From NCBI GenBank assembly GCA_036874045.1, contig CM072335.1, positions 20,591,501 through 20,655,500 on the forward strand: DNA of 64,000 nucleotides, given 5' to 3'. Numbering within the stretch: position 1 is the stretch's first letter; each line of letters starts with the position of its first letter. Positions 33,739 through 46,049 of the stretch are shown here, one piece after another. The notes under the pieces are model-generated. The model was not told where the DNA came from. It was given only the letters and a program-made list of their open reading frames with translations, and ran no database searches. The position numbers and the translations under genes were made by a program. The DNA comes from Cymodocea nodosa. Its lineage: Eukaryota; Streptophyta; Magnoliopsida; Alismatales; Cymodoceaceae.

Positions 33739-35131
33739 ACTACACAAGCCCTATTAGAATTGGTACTTCAGATTTAATTTCCTCTCTATTTTTAGGCACT
33801 TTTTCTTTTCCTTTCCTTTTTTTGATTAATTGTGCCTACTAATCTTTCTAGCATTTGATATATAAAAGGTAAGGGAAAATGATCTTTCCTAGTCACAGCA
33901 TTCAACTTTCTATAGTCTATACATACTCTCCAGCCTAATTGAATTCTAGTTGGTTTCAAGTCTTGACTTTCATTCCTAATAACTGTTAATCCTGATTTCT
34001 TGGGAACTACATGGATTGGACTAACCCACGAGCTATCAGAAATCGGATAAATTATGTCATTATCTAACCATTTCACTATTTCCTTCCTGACTACTTCTTT
34101 AAGGTTTGGATTTAATCCCCTCTCAGGAATTCTAACAGGTTTAGCATTCTCTTCTAAATATATGTGGTGACAGCATAAAGTTGAACTTAACCCTTTTATA
34201 TCAGTCATAGTCCATCCTATTGCTTCTTTATAACTTTTTACTACATATTTTAATTTAACTATTTGATCCTCTTTTAAATTTGAAGCAATAATGATTGGAC
34301 AGGTTCGTTTATCTTCCAAAAATATATAGGTTAATTCAGTAGGTAAAGGTTTTAATTCTAAATGTTGCCCATCAGAAGCTAGAGGTCCTAATTGAACATC
34401 ATCATTTTCTAAATTAATTTCTTCCAGATCTCCTTCTATATTTATGCTTTCACTTTCTTCTAAAATTTCAAAATTGATTTGCCTATTTAATTCTTCTTGA
34501 ATCACATCGTCTAACATATCTCCTTCATCCTCTAAAAAGTCTATGGTATGTAAGGACATTTCTAACTCCTCAAACCTTTCTAGTTTGAAAATATTTAATT
34601 GAGTATCCTCATTACCATATGCTAACTTCATTACTCCAGTCTTACAATTTATAACAACCCCTAATGTTTCTAAAATTGGCCTTCTCAAAATTAAAAATGT
34701 ATCACTATTTTTATGCTTAATTTGTTGGGAATCCAAAATTACAATATCAATAGGATATATAAAATTTTTGATTTTAATTAAGACATCCTCTATTTTTCCT
34801 CTAGGGTATCTTATACTTCTATCAGCTAATTGGATAACCGTACTAGTAGGAGTTAAGCCTTCTAATCCTAAGGACGCAAGTATATCACTTGGCATAACAT
34901 TTATACATGCACCTAAGTCTATTAAGGTTCTTTTTAGAATGGTATTTCCTATGGTGCATGATATAATAAGGATTTCAAGATCAGATAATTTTTAGGAATT
35001 TGTGGCAAAAATAGGGAACTACTTTGCTCAGCTAAAAAGACCTTTCTAAGAACTTTTCGCTCTCTTTTCTTAGTACACCAATCCTTCAGAAATTTAGCAC
35101 AAGATGACATTTTCTGCAATAGATCTAACAA
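33739..35131 (-). pseudogene. Host element protease and truncated RT fused to ORF-X
   Basis: Protease: DLGACINVMPSDILAS, then ILDSQQIKHKNSDT. A long acidic linker precedes RT: AIGWTMTDIKGLSSTLCCHH, DSSWVSPIHVVPKKSGLTVI, GWRVCIDYRKLNAVTRKDHF, PLPFIYQMLERLVG. RT then stops and runs straight into a piece of ORF-X (INQKKERKRKSA), which the solo LTR cuts at 33738. RT motifs from LDGYSGY to FMDD, RNase H, integrase and the ORF-X start are deleted. A 1-nt loss in an A-run near 34995 shifts the protease frame. Confidence 0.83.
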
Positions 35132-36130
35132 AGGAATGTTAACTTGTACTTTTTCAAAAATTTCTCTGATTTTTTCTTATTTTTCAGGTATTGTTTGTTG
35201 TAATCTTTCAAGATAGGGTGCTAAAGATTGTGATTTAAAAGGTTCTTTTTCTTTTAGTTGATCTGTTTGATCATTTTTATCTTCATTAGTAGATTCAAAT
35301 TGTTCTTTAGTGATTTCTAGATTTTCAGCTATTACATTTTCGTTATCATTTTGATTTTTACTCTTATCCACCTTCATATTATTTTCATTTTGAGTTCTTA
35401 GTGGTATATTAGTTCCATATCTTAATGTTATACATACATCTTCCAAATTTTCATTACTCTCATGATGTTTTTGTATATCATTTTCGTGATTATGATCTTC
35501 AATTGTTTTTAGTTTTAAAGTGCATTCTTTAAATTCTCTTGCATTAATATTTTCTATTTGCTGTATATTTTGCAAATTATGCAGGTTTATAACATTATAA
35601 TTTTCATTGTCCTGTTTCATAACTTGTATTTTCATTATACATTCGTCTAATACTTTTAATTTTCTTTCTAGATCATCTAATCTCATTACATTCAATTTCT
35701 GATCAATTTTCATTATGGTTTTTTTAGTTTTGTAAATTATATCTTTTTTAGGTTCTGAATATGCTTCCTTATAATTTAATTCGTTGACTTCTTGTTGCTG
35801 ACACCTAAAGTATTCTAGTTTGTCCAGGTTTTGCTCTATACTACGCTCTAGTCTGTCATACCTATCCCAAACTTAACTGTCTCTCAACATATTACACATT
35901 CTATACTGACCATCAGTTGGGTAAACTATAGGATTCTCATACTCGGCTCTATTATACTGAGGATAATTCATTTGTTGTTCATGGGATCTAACCATCTGTA
36001 AATGTCTCAATTTCAAATAGTCAGAAATGTCGTGTCCTTCAGAATTGTATAATTCACATATGCAAATTACAGGTTTCAAAAATCTTTGAGCATAAGCATA
36101 TGCTATATTCTCAATTATAAAAGAAAACAC
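35132..36130 (-). pseudogene. 5' gag piece of the host element: zinc-knuckle-like motif and coiled-coil region
   Basis: About 90-190 bp after the PBS the minus frame encodes PVICICELYNSEGHDISDYLKL, which looks like a CxxC...H...C knuckle with two Cys now Tyr. A charged, helical, Asn/Glu/Lys-rich region (to 35177) follows, then the protease. No capsid-type gag core lies between PBS and this motif. That core is found at the far end of the same element (8558-9900). A stop lies at 35870. Confidence 0.6.
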
Positions 36131-36218
36131 AACTCTGGGTATTAAAACGAAACAGCTCTAACAATTGCTTATATCTATTCAATTTAATTCAATTCAATTC
36201 AATTCTAGTCAATTCAAT

Positions 36219-36236
36219 TCCCCGGCAACGGCGCCA
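36219..36236 (-). other. Primer-binding site, tRNA-Asp type (host element)
   Basis: Minus strand TGGCGCCGTTGCCGGGGA, the PBS typical of Athila-type elements, a few bases from the LTR end. AATTC repeats (36175-36220) follow it in the leader. Confidence 0.88.
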
Positions 36237-36243
36237 TAAAACT

Positions 36244-38431
36244 TTTTTGGATTTTTCCAAGCACTACACTAGAAAAACTTGGATTTGTTACTTCTATTTT
36301 TACTTAGTTAATTTATCTTTATGCCTATTCTTTTTCTTTTAGAAGTAAACAAACAACCTTTAATACAATGTAGATATTAATTCCAATTTGTACTTTAAGT
36401 GCAAGTGCACAATGTCTTTTGTATCAGTGTGCAAGTACAAGTCGATCCCACAAGGAATTACTTAAGAACTTAGAACTGTCTGTTTGTTAACAATCAAATT
36501 TATATATTCAATAAGCTCTCCGTTGAATTACAATTAAATCAACAAACAAAGTTCGTTGAGTTATGGCTAACTCAATGGACTAACCTCGTGGACTTAAGTT
36601 AACTCGACGAGCCTATCTTTTCTTTTTAATACTGCTATTTACAAAGGAATTCAGCCAACCATTGGGCGATTCCACAGATTGTAAATAACATCAATTAAGA
36701 TCTTTAATGTTAGTAAACACTGGATTTATCATTAAGCATACTAACATTCAGATAATTCAAATAGTAACCATTAAAATCTTTGAGTCTTTTGAACAAACTA
36801 ATTTCAGTAAACTGTAAAACTAAAATAAACATAAAACAATCACAACACTGACAAAGATAATATTAATCACAATACAACACTCAAAGACAACATACAAACA
36901 TAGATAAATTGTTTTTGGTATTTTTGTTTTAATATGAACATGGAAATGGGCGAAAGGTGAAATGTAAAGTAATCTCACTCGATAGTAAATACTTTCGTCA
37001 CTACTTGCAATGTGATTACACCGCTGAAAATTAAACCACTTACAATTCTGTCTCCTCTCCCTATAGAATCGCGAGTCCAGAATTGCAAGATGATCTCCTC
37101 TTCAACATACAGGCATCAACCCGAAGCCAATGCTAGAAGCTTTACGATCTCCTGAAATATGAGTCGGCGCTTGGTGAAAATGGCTTCCCTTCCCGCGACG
37201 CGATCACTCCTCACAGTGGTTGTCAGGCACTGTGTTTGGCTCAGAATCGACCCAACATCAAGAAAGTATTCTCACAAACCTCCGATGGTTGGTGATTGTG
37301 GTGGTGGTAACGATGGTTAGTGTGGTACTTTGGAGAATTGCCGATACTGCCTATAGAAAGCTCGGTGTTCCTCCTCTGTACACACTAGCCATCCATTAAT
37401 CACACCCTTTTCTTCTTTTTCTTCTTTTCTTTTATATTTCTTCAGTAGTAACTGCTTCTGCTTGAATGGTCGGTTGGATTTCCTTCATTCATATCAACGA
37501 CGATGTTTTCTTCTCCCTACATGATACGTGCAGTCATGGTTTTTCTTCCAACTGTCCTATTTTTGCAACCGCTACAATGGCATATTAGAAAATAAATAGT
37601 CCATGGAGTTATAGATAACTCAACAGACTTTCTTCGTTGATTTAACTATAAAACACGTGCATAAATTTAACTATCCAATACTTAGGTGCATTTCGGATAC
37701 TTACAAACTTAACTATCCGATGCTTAGATGCATTTCGGATAGTTACAGATAACTCACCGATATATAACTTAAGTAAATCTACCAGATCTCGACATGTGTC
37801 AGCAGTAGTTTAATAATAAAATACACATTTTGAAGAGTTACAGGTCTAACTATCCGATGCTCAGATGCATTTTGGATAGTTACAGATAACTCACCAAAAA
37901 TTCACTTAAGTCACTTTACTAGAACATGACACGTGTCCACAGCTATTTTATAAATAAAAAGAGATTTCGAAGACTTACACATGTAACTGTCCGGTGCCCA
38001 GCTACAATTTTGGATAGTTAGAGATAACTCACCGAAAGTTCACTTAAGTCATGCATTATGGTTTCGACACATGTACTTCAGGAAATAATAAAATATTCTT
38101 TCAAAACATAATTGTTCGGTAGTTTGAACATAACTATCCGACATGTTCGGTCTGTTAAACATAATTGTCTGAAATATGTCCAGTATGTTAAACATAACTG
38201 TCCGAAATATAAGAAAATTTGAATACCTAAGAATTTCACAACCTGCAACTTACCAACAGTTCAGAAATGTACTAAGTTAACATTAATTCCCCAAAATTCA
38301 GCAGTAATTCTAATTAAAGCATATAACAATGCAATTATAACATAATAGCTTAATTCTCATATGATAAGCTAAATATTATGCAATTAACCATCATTTAACC
38401 GTTAATAATATGCACTTTTTCATTCTAAACA
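36244..38431 (-). mobile_element. 5' LTR of the Athila-like host element (about 2.19 kb)
   Basis: Minus strand from TGTTTAGAATGAAAAAG (38431) to AATCCAAAAA next to the PBS. It carries the same GGATAGTTA/TAACTATCC and GTTGAGTTA/TAACTCAAC hairpins (36515-36610; 37670-38060), GCCATTGTAGCGG box and antisense frame as the other copies. The exact 3' border is uncertain by a few bases. Confidence 0.8.
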
Positions 38432-39014
38432 ATTTTCAATCAATTTGCTTCTAACTCCAATTCGTTCATCTTCTCTTAGATCTTTATTTTAAGTGGTTCT
38501 TCTATTTGCAAAAGATAATTTGAAGACTGTAAACTGTCTATTGTAGATTTTGGTTGTCCTTTGATGAATCTGATTTCCCTACGTTTGTAGTCATTCAACA
38601 TGGCTCGTGCAAGCCTTGTTTCCTTTAAAGAACATGATTCAATCATTAATGATACTTTTGATACCAATTGTTAATTTCAGAATATCATAACTGATTCTTA
38701 GCTAATTGCCTTCTGATTACCAACTGTTTAGCTTCTTAAACTCTCTCTTCAATAGATTCCTTCAAAACATATGCAGAGAGCAATTTGTGACTATAGTCTG
38801 GTTGCTGCAGATTTTGCTCTCCTTTAGCATCAAGATTTTAGGCACAATTTTCACTCAGTCTAAGTGAGCACTTTCTACCAATTTATGGTGCCTCTTGTAA
38901 TACCAAATTTTTTCTGTCATAACTGGTTTGGAGCTATAGATCAACTACTCCCCTTAAACCATATAAATGGCCAGCAGGTTGCCCATTAGATCCTCTACTG
39001 AGTATTTGTTGAGT
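38432..39014 (-). mobile_element. Copia-like LTR/PBS remnant
   Basis: On the minus strand a TTAACA end, two bases and TGGTATCA (38659-38666) reproduce the LTR/PBS spacing seen at 63205-63219. Upstream, on the minus strand, are a CCATTTATATGG TATA-like box (38959-38970) and an AAGGGGAG run. The 63-codon frame 38476-38667 starts within the PBS; MLNDYKRREIRFIKG is not recognised. It is cut by the Athila LTR at 38431. Confidence 0.45.
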
Positions 39015-41172
39015 GTTAGGACCCTAGTATTTTGATAATGCAAAAACTTATGTAAGGAAACCAAATTGTATTTCACAAATATGATAGCTCAATAAAAGAT
39101 CAGAAAACAGACGAACAGATGGAGAAAGTTCCAGAAGATATTGCTATAGAGCTACAGGAAAATCAGACAGTTACAGGTCTAAGTATCCGAAGAGCAAGTT
39201 TAAAGTAGAAGCAATACTATCGGACAGTTAGAAGAATAACTATCCAAAATTATAAAGCCTTCAGAGAGTTATGAAAGGCAGTTGATTGAATGATCGGAGA
39301 GTTAAGGAGTTAACTATCCGAAAGTAAAAGGAAAATCGGAAAGTTAGAAAGGCTAACTATCCGAAACTTAAGTCATTTAATTAACCACGTGCAGAAATTC
39401 AGAATAGAAGCCTAAAGAATTTTTCAGAGAGTTAGAAAGATAACTATCCGACTTTTTCATTGAGTTACAGGTATAACTTTCCAAAACTTAAGTTATCCTA
39501 TTACGCACGTGCAGAATGGAGAAGACGACAGTTAAAAGCTTAAAAGGAAAAATCGGAGAGTTAGATAACTATCCGAAATTTCAAGAGAGTTTCGGTGAGT
39601 TACAGTTTAACTTTCCAAAACTTAAGTCATTGAATTTCCCACGTGTAGAAATCCAAACAGAAGCTTAAAAGGAAAATCAGAAAGTTACTAGAGATAACTA
39701 TTCAAAATCCTGCAAGCGTTGAGTTACATGAAAATACACTAAGGTAACGCGTTAGGTTAGCGGCTTATTTCTCTATTGCATCTATTTTATAGTTATTTTC
39801 CAAAATGCCACTATAGCGGTTGCAGGAACAGACAGTTGGAAGGAAAAACCATGTTTGCACCTATCACGCAGGAATTCAATCACGGATGGAGAAGGAAGTA
39901 TCACTGTTGATCTGAAGGAACGAAATCCAACCGATCATTCAAGCAAAAGCAATTACTACTAAAGAAATATAAAAGAAAAGAAGAAAAAAAGAAGAAAGTG
40001 TGATCGATGGACGGTAGTGTATACAGAGGAGGAGCACCGAGCTTTCTGCAAACAGTATCGGCGATTCTCCGAAGTATCACACCAACCATCGTATCACCAC
40101 CATAATCACCAATCATCGGAGGTCTGTGAGGATACTTGCCTGATGTCGGGTCGATTCCGAGCCAAACACAGTGCTTGACAACCACTATGAGGAGTGATCG
40201 CGTCACGGGAGGGGAAGACATTTTCACCAAGCGTCGACTCATATTTCAGGAGATCGTAAAGCTTTTAGCCTTGGCTTCGGGTTGATGCCTATATGCTGAA
40301 GAGGAGATCATCTTGCAATTTTGGACTCACGATTCTAAAAGGAGAGGAGACAGAATTGTAAGTGATTTAATTTTCAGTGGTGTAATCGCATTGCAAGTAG
40401 TGTCAGAAGTATTTACTGTCAAGTGAGATTACTTTACATTTCACCTTTCGCCCATTTCCATGTTCACATCAAAACAAAAATACCAAAAACAATTTGTCTT
40501 TGTTTGTATGTTGTATTTGAGTGTTGTATTGTTTGTGTTGTATTGTGATTAATGTTATCTGTATCAGTTTTATGATTATTTTATGTTAGTTTTAATTTTA
40601 CAATTTACTGAAATTGGTTCGTACAAAAAACTTAAAGATTTTAATGGTGACTGTTTAAATCATCTGAATGTTAGTATTGCCTAATGATAAATCCAATGTT
40701 AACTAACATTAAAAAGCTTAATTGATGTTATTTACAATCTGTGAAATCACCCAATGGTTGGTCGAATTCCTCTATAAATAGCAGTATTATAAAGAAGAGA
40801 CAGGCTCGTGGAGTTAACTTAAGTCCACGAGGATAGTCCGTTGAATTAGCCATAACTCAACGAACTTAGTCCGTTGAGTTAATTGTAACTCAACGGAGTG
40901 CTTATGGAATATAAATTTGAATTGTTCACAATCAAACATTTCTTAAATTCGTCAGCAATTCCCTGTGGGATCGACCTGTACTTACACACTGATACAATAG
41001 ACACTGTGCACTTGCAGTTAAAGTACAAATTGGAATTAATATCTAAATTGTATTAAAGGTTGTTTGTTTACTTCTAAAAGAAAGAATAGGCGTAAAGATA
41101 AATTAACTAAGTAAAAATAGAAGTAACAAATCCAAGTTTTTCTAGTGTAGAGCTGGGAAAACACAAACAACG
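39015..41172 (+). mobile_element. Hybrid LTR: copia-like start, Athila-like end
   Basis: The first 60 bp or so (TGTTAGGACCCTAGTATTTT, GATAATGCAAAA) match the 3' LTR start of copia I at 59889 (minus). From about 39700 (TAACGCGTTAGGTTAGCGGC) to the GGGAAAACACAAACA end it matches the Athila-like LTRs, including the GCCACTATAGCGG box, antisense frame and the hairpin group 40800-40900. The middle (39150-39680) holds many GGATAGTTA/TAACTATCC-type hairpins related to both. No target duplication is seen; the right flank is the middle of a copia F LTR. Confidence 0.6.
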
Positions 41173-41309
41173 TGGATGACCCCTTACATATATAGGGGTA
41201 ACGGTTGGTGATACCCAAAAGACAAGTTTGCCCCTGTACAAATTATCAAAGAAATATAATCATATTCAATGACACATACATATACTTGATGAAAGACACA
41301 CACATCACA
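41173..41309 (-). mobile_element. 3' LTR fragment of copia F
   Basis: Minus strand TGTGATGTGTGTGTC from 41309, preceded by the purine-rich AATGTGGAGATT (PPT). It breaks off at CACGT where the hybrid LTR ends, keeping only the first 137 of about 370 bp. Confidence 0.78.
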
Positions 41310-43429
41310 AATCTCCACATTGTCTTTCATCAATCTTCACCATGAATAGGTGATGGATCACCAAGACCCAAGTTGGGTCAGTAGTAGCAATAGACGTTGA
41401 GTAAGTCCAAGCAATGCTTGAACTTGCTTTCAACAACACCCTTTGTAAACATATCAACCGGATTGTCCTTTGTGTTGACCTTCATAATCTTTATCTTGTC
41501 TTCATTCCTGAGGAAGTGATACTTAACATCAATATGTTTAGTTCTATCATGAAAGACATTATCTTTGGAGAGACAAATAGTGCTAAGACTATCACAGAAG
41601 ATATCTGAATATCCTTTTAACTGCTTTCCAATGTTCCCTGCCCGGATTGGACATGAACCTACTAACAACACTCAAAGGAGAAAGTTGTTGAATACAATAA
41701 CAAATAAACATGTGTACTCTTATCAAGAGTTTTAACATATACACATGAATCATAGTTGCTGCGTCTAAAACAAACTTTAACTATAAAGGCATCAAACCTT
41801 TTGTACCATTGTCATGGTGACTGTTTAAGTCCATACAAGGACTTATTTAATTTACACACCCAATCAGATTTACCTTTCACCACAAACCCTATTGGTTGTT
41901 CCATCCAAATATTTTCTTCCAACTCACCATGCAAAAAGGCTGTCTTTACATCTAGTTGTTCCAATTCTAAATTCTCTGTTGCAACAATGTATAACAAAAT
42001 TCTAATAGATGTATGACGTATAATAGGAGCAAATACCTCATTGAAGTCAACTCCTTCTCGCTGTGAATAACCTTTGGCGACTAATCTTGCCTTGTGTTGC
42101 ACACCTGCGTTGCCTTGAGTCCCAATCTTCTTCTTATAGACCCATTTGCAACCAACAATATTTGTGTTCTTTGGACGTTTCACTAGTTCTCAAGTCTTGT
42201 TCTTATGGAGAGATTGGAGTTCCACCTCCATAGTAGACATCCAAAGACCAACTTCTGAATCTTTCATTGTAGCTTCATATGTAGGTGGATCAACAGAATC
42301 CTCCACCTCAACTACTACTTGTAAGGAAAAAGCAACCAAACTGTCGTAGCCATATTTAATCAAAGGTCTAATGTCTCTTCTAGGACAATCTTTGCCAATG
42401 GTTCTTGGTGGTGGTTGCTCCACCTCTTCCTCCTCAACTTCATTTTCCTGAGTTTCAGATGAGATTTCTCTAATTTCAACTTGATTAGTGATAGGCGACT
42501 GCTGTGCGTTATCTATCTCCATCTATTCCAGAAGGGTCTACTCAATTTCTGGTGTTTCACCTACTAGTTTATCTATTGCCTGCAAAAGAGAATTCTCATC
42601 AAAAGTAACATCACAGTTATATATTACTTTGTGAGATTCAATATCATATATCTTGTATCCCTTTACACCAACACCATAGCCCACAAATATGCCTTTCTTA
42701 GCACGTGGTTCTAGCTTGCCATTGTTCACATGATAGCAAGTTCGACACTCGAAAATTCTGAGCTTTGAATCATACCTCAAGAGGTATCTTCCCATCTAAG
42801 GCACTAGAAGGAGACTTGTTCACCAAAAAGGAAGCTGTGTTAACAGCCTCTACCCAAAACTTCTTGCTCAAACCTACACGAGAAAGCATACAACGTGCCT
42901 TTTCTAGGAGTGTTCTGTTCAATCTTTCAGCCACTCCATTTTGCTGAGGGGTATACCTAACAGTGTTATGCCATGTAATGCCTTCATCTTTACAAAAGTT
43001 ATCAAATTTTTGAGAACAAAACTTAAGACCATTATCAGTTCTGAGATATTTTACCTTTCTATCTGTTTGGTTTTCTACCTACTTCTTCCAATGCTTGAAG
43101 CAAGAAAAAGCTTCACTTTTGTGTGTCAAAAAGAAAACCCAGTTCATCCTTGAATGACAGTCAATGATAGAAAGAAAATATCTGGAACCTGCAATAGAAG
43201 GCTAACGTGAAGGCCCCCAACAATCAGCATGAATATAATCAAGAACTCCCTTGGAGCTATGCTGACTACATGCAAATGACACTCTTTGTTGTTTGCCAAA
43301 GACACAATGCTTGCACATGTCAATACAAACAACCTTGTGCCTATCAAACTTGCCCAGACTACTCAATTTCTGCATTCCTTTCTGCCCCAAATGACCCATC
43401 CTTGAGTGCCACATGACAGAAAAATCCTA
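41310..43429 (-). pseudogene. Copia F integrase, RT and RNase H remains
   Basis: Pre-integrase MWHSRMGHLGQKGMQKL, integrase with LRTDNGL (Asp kept, unlike E) and PQQNGVAERLNRT, then the linker and RT (GCKWVYKKKIGTQGNAG, DVKTAFLHGELEENIW, KSLYGLKQSP). RT stops just before the expected YVDD (YLLLY then STTFS) and joins RNase H (QLKGYSDIFCDSLSTICLSK, RTKHIDVKYHFLRN, KHCLDLLNVY). Stops include KK*VE (about 43085), E*TLLE* (about 42535) and KT*EL (about 42190); several of these are CAG or TGG in E. Confidence 0.85.
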
Positions 43430-44647
43430 CTAACTAGATATAGCTGATGTAGCTGAGCCAACAATTGGAGTGCCCTGCAAAATGTATAAGGGACCAGATT
43501 TGGTTTCCTTCATAACAACTAATGAGCCTTTCAGTATGCTGATCTTCCCCTCACCACCTGTATATCTATAACCCTTAGCATCAAGGGCCAATAGTGAGAT
43601 CAGACTTTTTTCAAGCTTTGGGACGTGCCAAACGTCCTCCAGAATTTTAACTGTGCCATCATGCAGTTTAAATTTTATAGTACTCACACCAACTCTAGAA
43701 CGCACATCATCATTGGCCAAAGTCACTTGACCACCCTCCACCTGCTCGTAGGTGTCAAAATACTCCTTAGTAGGAGTCATATGATGTGAAGCTCCTAAGT
43801 CCATAATCCACTGATCATCAGAATAGGCACTGCAACAAACTGTAAGAAAAAAGTCATCAACTAACGCAAAACTAGTTTCTGCCACAGCAACCTTTCCTTT
43901 GTTCATAAGCTTGGGACAATGTGATTTCCAGTGTCCTTTCTCCTTACAGTAATGGCAAGTATCCCTAGAGTACTTGCCCTTCAGCTTGCTTCTACTTCTA
44001 TTCTTCCCTCGACCTTGTCTTTGACTTCTTCCCCTGTTCTCTTGTTGTTGAGCTAAGAGGCCAACACCACTTGCCTCGTTTCTACCATGCACCATGTGCC
44101 TGAGCTCCTTAGAATGAAGGTTGGACCTCACTTCTTCCAATGTAATTGAATCTCTTCCAACTATACAAGACTGAACAAAGTTTTCATAACTCAATGGGAG
44201 TGAACAAAGCAAGATAAGAGCTGCATCTTCATCTTCTATGATTACTCCAATATTCTTGAGTTCCATCAGAATAGCATTTAGCTGATCTAAATGCTACTTA
44301 AGAGGTACACCTTCCATCATCTTTAAAGAGAACAGTCTCTGCTTTAACAACAATTTGTTTGTTAAAGACTTAGTCATGTGCAATGACTCAAGTTTCTGCC
44401 AAAGACCTAACGAGATAGATTCATCAGCAACTTCTATTATAACTTCATTAGACAAACACAACAAGGTGGTGGAGTGAGCTTTCTCCTCTTGCAATTCAAA
44501 CTCTGGCGAATTTCTATTCAAAGTAGTTTCCTTATTTAAAGGAGCCCAAATACCTTGTTGCTTTAGAAGTGCTTTCATCTTAATTTGCCATAAGCTAAAG
44601 CTATTCCTACCATCAAACTTTTCTATCTTCAACCCCGAAGTATTCAT
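43430..44647 (-). pseudogene. Copia F gag, zinc knuckle and protease
   Basis: ATG at 44647: MNTSGLKIEKFDGRNSFSLW. The zinc knuckle CHYCKEKGHWKSHC is intact. The protease site WIMDLGASHHM has Ser to Leu in DSG. A TAG splits the gag at about 44297 (PLK*HLDQ), where E reads CAG; two stops in a row lie near 43433 before the pre-integrase. Otherwise it is colinear with E. Confidence 0.85.
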
Positions 44648-44980
44648 GTTTTTAAAATAACAAACAACTAGCAATACACACAAGATACAATGTGATTTCA
44701 ACAAACACAATTCTACAGCAAGGTAAATAATAGTAAGTAATATCTCAACAACAATATGCTACTAAAACTACTGATTTCAACGAAATGCATTCAGCCACAA
44801 GCCAAGCACACTACTTATCACAAAACAATAGCAAATAATCACACAAACCAAGCACAAAAACACAATCACAAAATGCCCAAAATCTGACAATCAAAGAGTC
44901 ACTCGTCCAGAAAACTACTGTGCCCTAGCTAGACGCCTCCTATTGTATCTCTCTGAATACGAAACTTCTGACCACGAAAT

Positions 44981-45354
44981 TTTAAATGGAGGAATTCCAG
45001 GAATCTTACTACACGTTCTCAAAATTTTAGATTCAACGGAACACGGACGAGGAAGGCGCACGACTTGGCGTAGGAGTGTGCAGACTAGCGCCGGCGACGA
45101 CGGCAGTTACAACAATGGGGAATATCCTTGCGGAAATGGCTTGAACCTTGATGAATCTCTTCGAAATTTTAAATGAAGGAATTTCAGGAAGTTTACTACA
45201 CGTCCTAAAAGTTTGAGATGTAACGGAGCACAGACGAGGAAGGCACACAACTTGGCGTCGAAGTGTGCAGATTGGCGCCGGCGACGACGGTAGTTACAAC
45301 AATGGAGAGATCCCTTGCAAAAATGGCTTGAACCTTGATCAATCATTTCGAAAC
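44981..45354 (-). repeat. 187-bp tandem duplication in the leader of copia F
   Basis: Two units, 44981-45167 and 45168-45354, share the landmarks TTTAAATG, GAGGAAGGC, GCCGGCGACGACGG and GGCTTGAACCTTGAT. Element E has a single copy (about 25690-25880). The units differ at many positions, so the duplication is old. Confidence 0.8.
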
Positions 45355-45381
45355 TTCAGATGCAAACCCAGAGATGTCCAA

Positions 45382-45397
45382 CCTGGCTCTGATACCA
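45382..45397 (-). other. Primer-binding site of copia F
   Basis: Minus strand TGGTATCAGAGCCAGG two bases from the LTR end at 45400, identical to that of E. Confidence 0.87.
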
Positions 45398-45399
45398 GT

Positions 45400-46049
45400 T
45401 ATTGTGCGAAAAGATCAAACAAACGTGGAGCATCTAGGGGTGGCGTGGAGAAGAGATCTACGTGGAAGAGAGGATTGCGAGTGGAGAATTCGAAGAACAA
45501 CAAATTTACGTGATTCCCAAACACAGGTACGTCCATGGGTGATCAATCTATCGTGATCCCTTGTTGTATGGTTGCTGGTACAAAGAAGGGGGAGAACAAA
45601 ATCAAGGGATGGTTTGGCATGGCATCCCTTGGACGTGGATGACCACTCACATATATCGGGGCAACAGTTGGTGATACCCAAAAGACAAGTTTGCCCTTAT
45701 ACAAATTATCAAAGAAATACAATCATATTCAATGACACATACATATACTTGATGAAAGACACAAGCATCTATACTCATGTTCGGCATTTTCATCATTTGA
45801 CAAACTTCGTTAAATTCTCTAAGGAAATAATAGACATCTTCTCTTTCTAATCCATGACAAAGAAGGGGGAGAACAAAATCAAGGGATGGTTTGGCATGGC
45901 ATCCCTTGGATGTGGATGACCCCTTAGATATATAGGGGCAACGATTGATAATACCCAAAAGACAAGTTTGCCCCTGTACAAATTATCAAAGAAATATAAT
46001 CATATTCAATGACACATACATATACTTGATGAAAGACACACGCATCACA
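45400..46049 (-). mobile_element. 5' LTR of copia F with duplicated LTR/flank segment
   Basis: 45400-45766 is the LTR joined to the PBS. A 277-bp block (45581-45857), made of LTR start plus the neighbouring gag codons of G, is repeated as 45858-46143. The repeat retains the true LTR start CGCATCACA at 46041-46049, which the first block lacks. The arrangement shows a tandem duplication across the insertion border, with later loss of 9 bp. Confidence 0.75.

Larger units (their letters stand above)
5534..38431 (-). mobile_element. Athila-like Ty3/gypsy host element, split by three insertions
   Basis: Reading the minus strand from 38431: 5' LTR, tRNA-Asp-type PBS, gag zinc-knuckle piece, protease, RT start, ORF-X (broken), gag, F-box gene and a decayed polypurine tract near 5540. 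Native pieces are 33739-38431, 31126-31461, 24579-25291 and 5534-10157, about 10.4 kb in total. They are separated by a solo LTR, copia element E and Athila copy A. The joins are supported by homology to A: ORF-X of A matches 33739-33830 and 31126-31461, and its 16795-17500 region matches 24579-25291. The ORF-X middle (A 15838-16795) is missing at the copia junction, so a deletion removed it together with the copia 3' end. Confidence 0.75.
41173..46049 (-). mobile_element. Tork/Tnt1-like Ty1/copia element F
   Basis: A close relative of E on the minus strand, inserted in gag of Athila copy G directly after the ATGAGTATAGATGCT codons (46050). Order from 46049: duplicated and rearranged 5' LTR, PBS (45382-45397), leader with a 187-bp duplication, gag, protease, integrase, RT lacking its catalytic part, RNase H, and 137 bp of 3' LTR. 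The continuation of G's gag on the far side is missing. Confidence 0.83.

Noticed and set aside
38476-38667. Gene for a 63-residue protein
   Set aside because: It starts in a PBS-like site of a copia-like remnant and is cut by an Athila LTR; no recognised domain.
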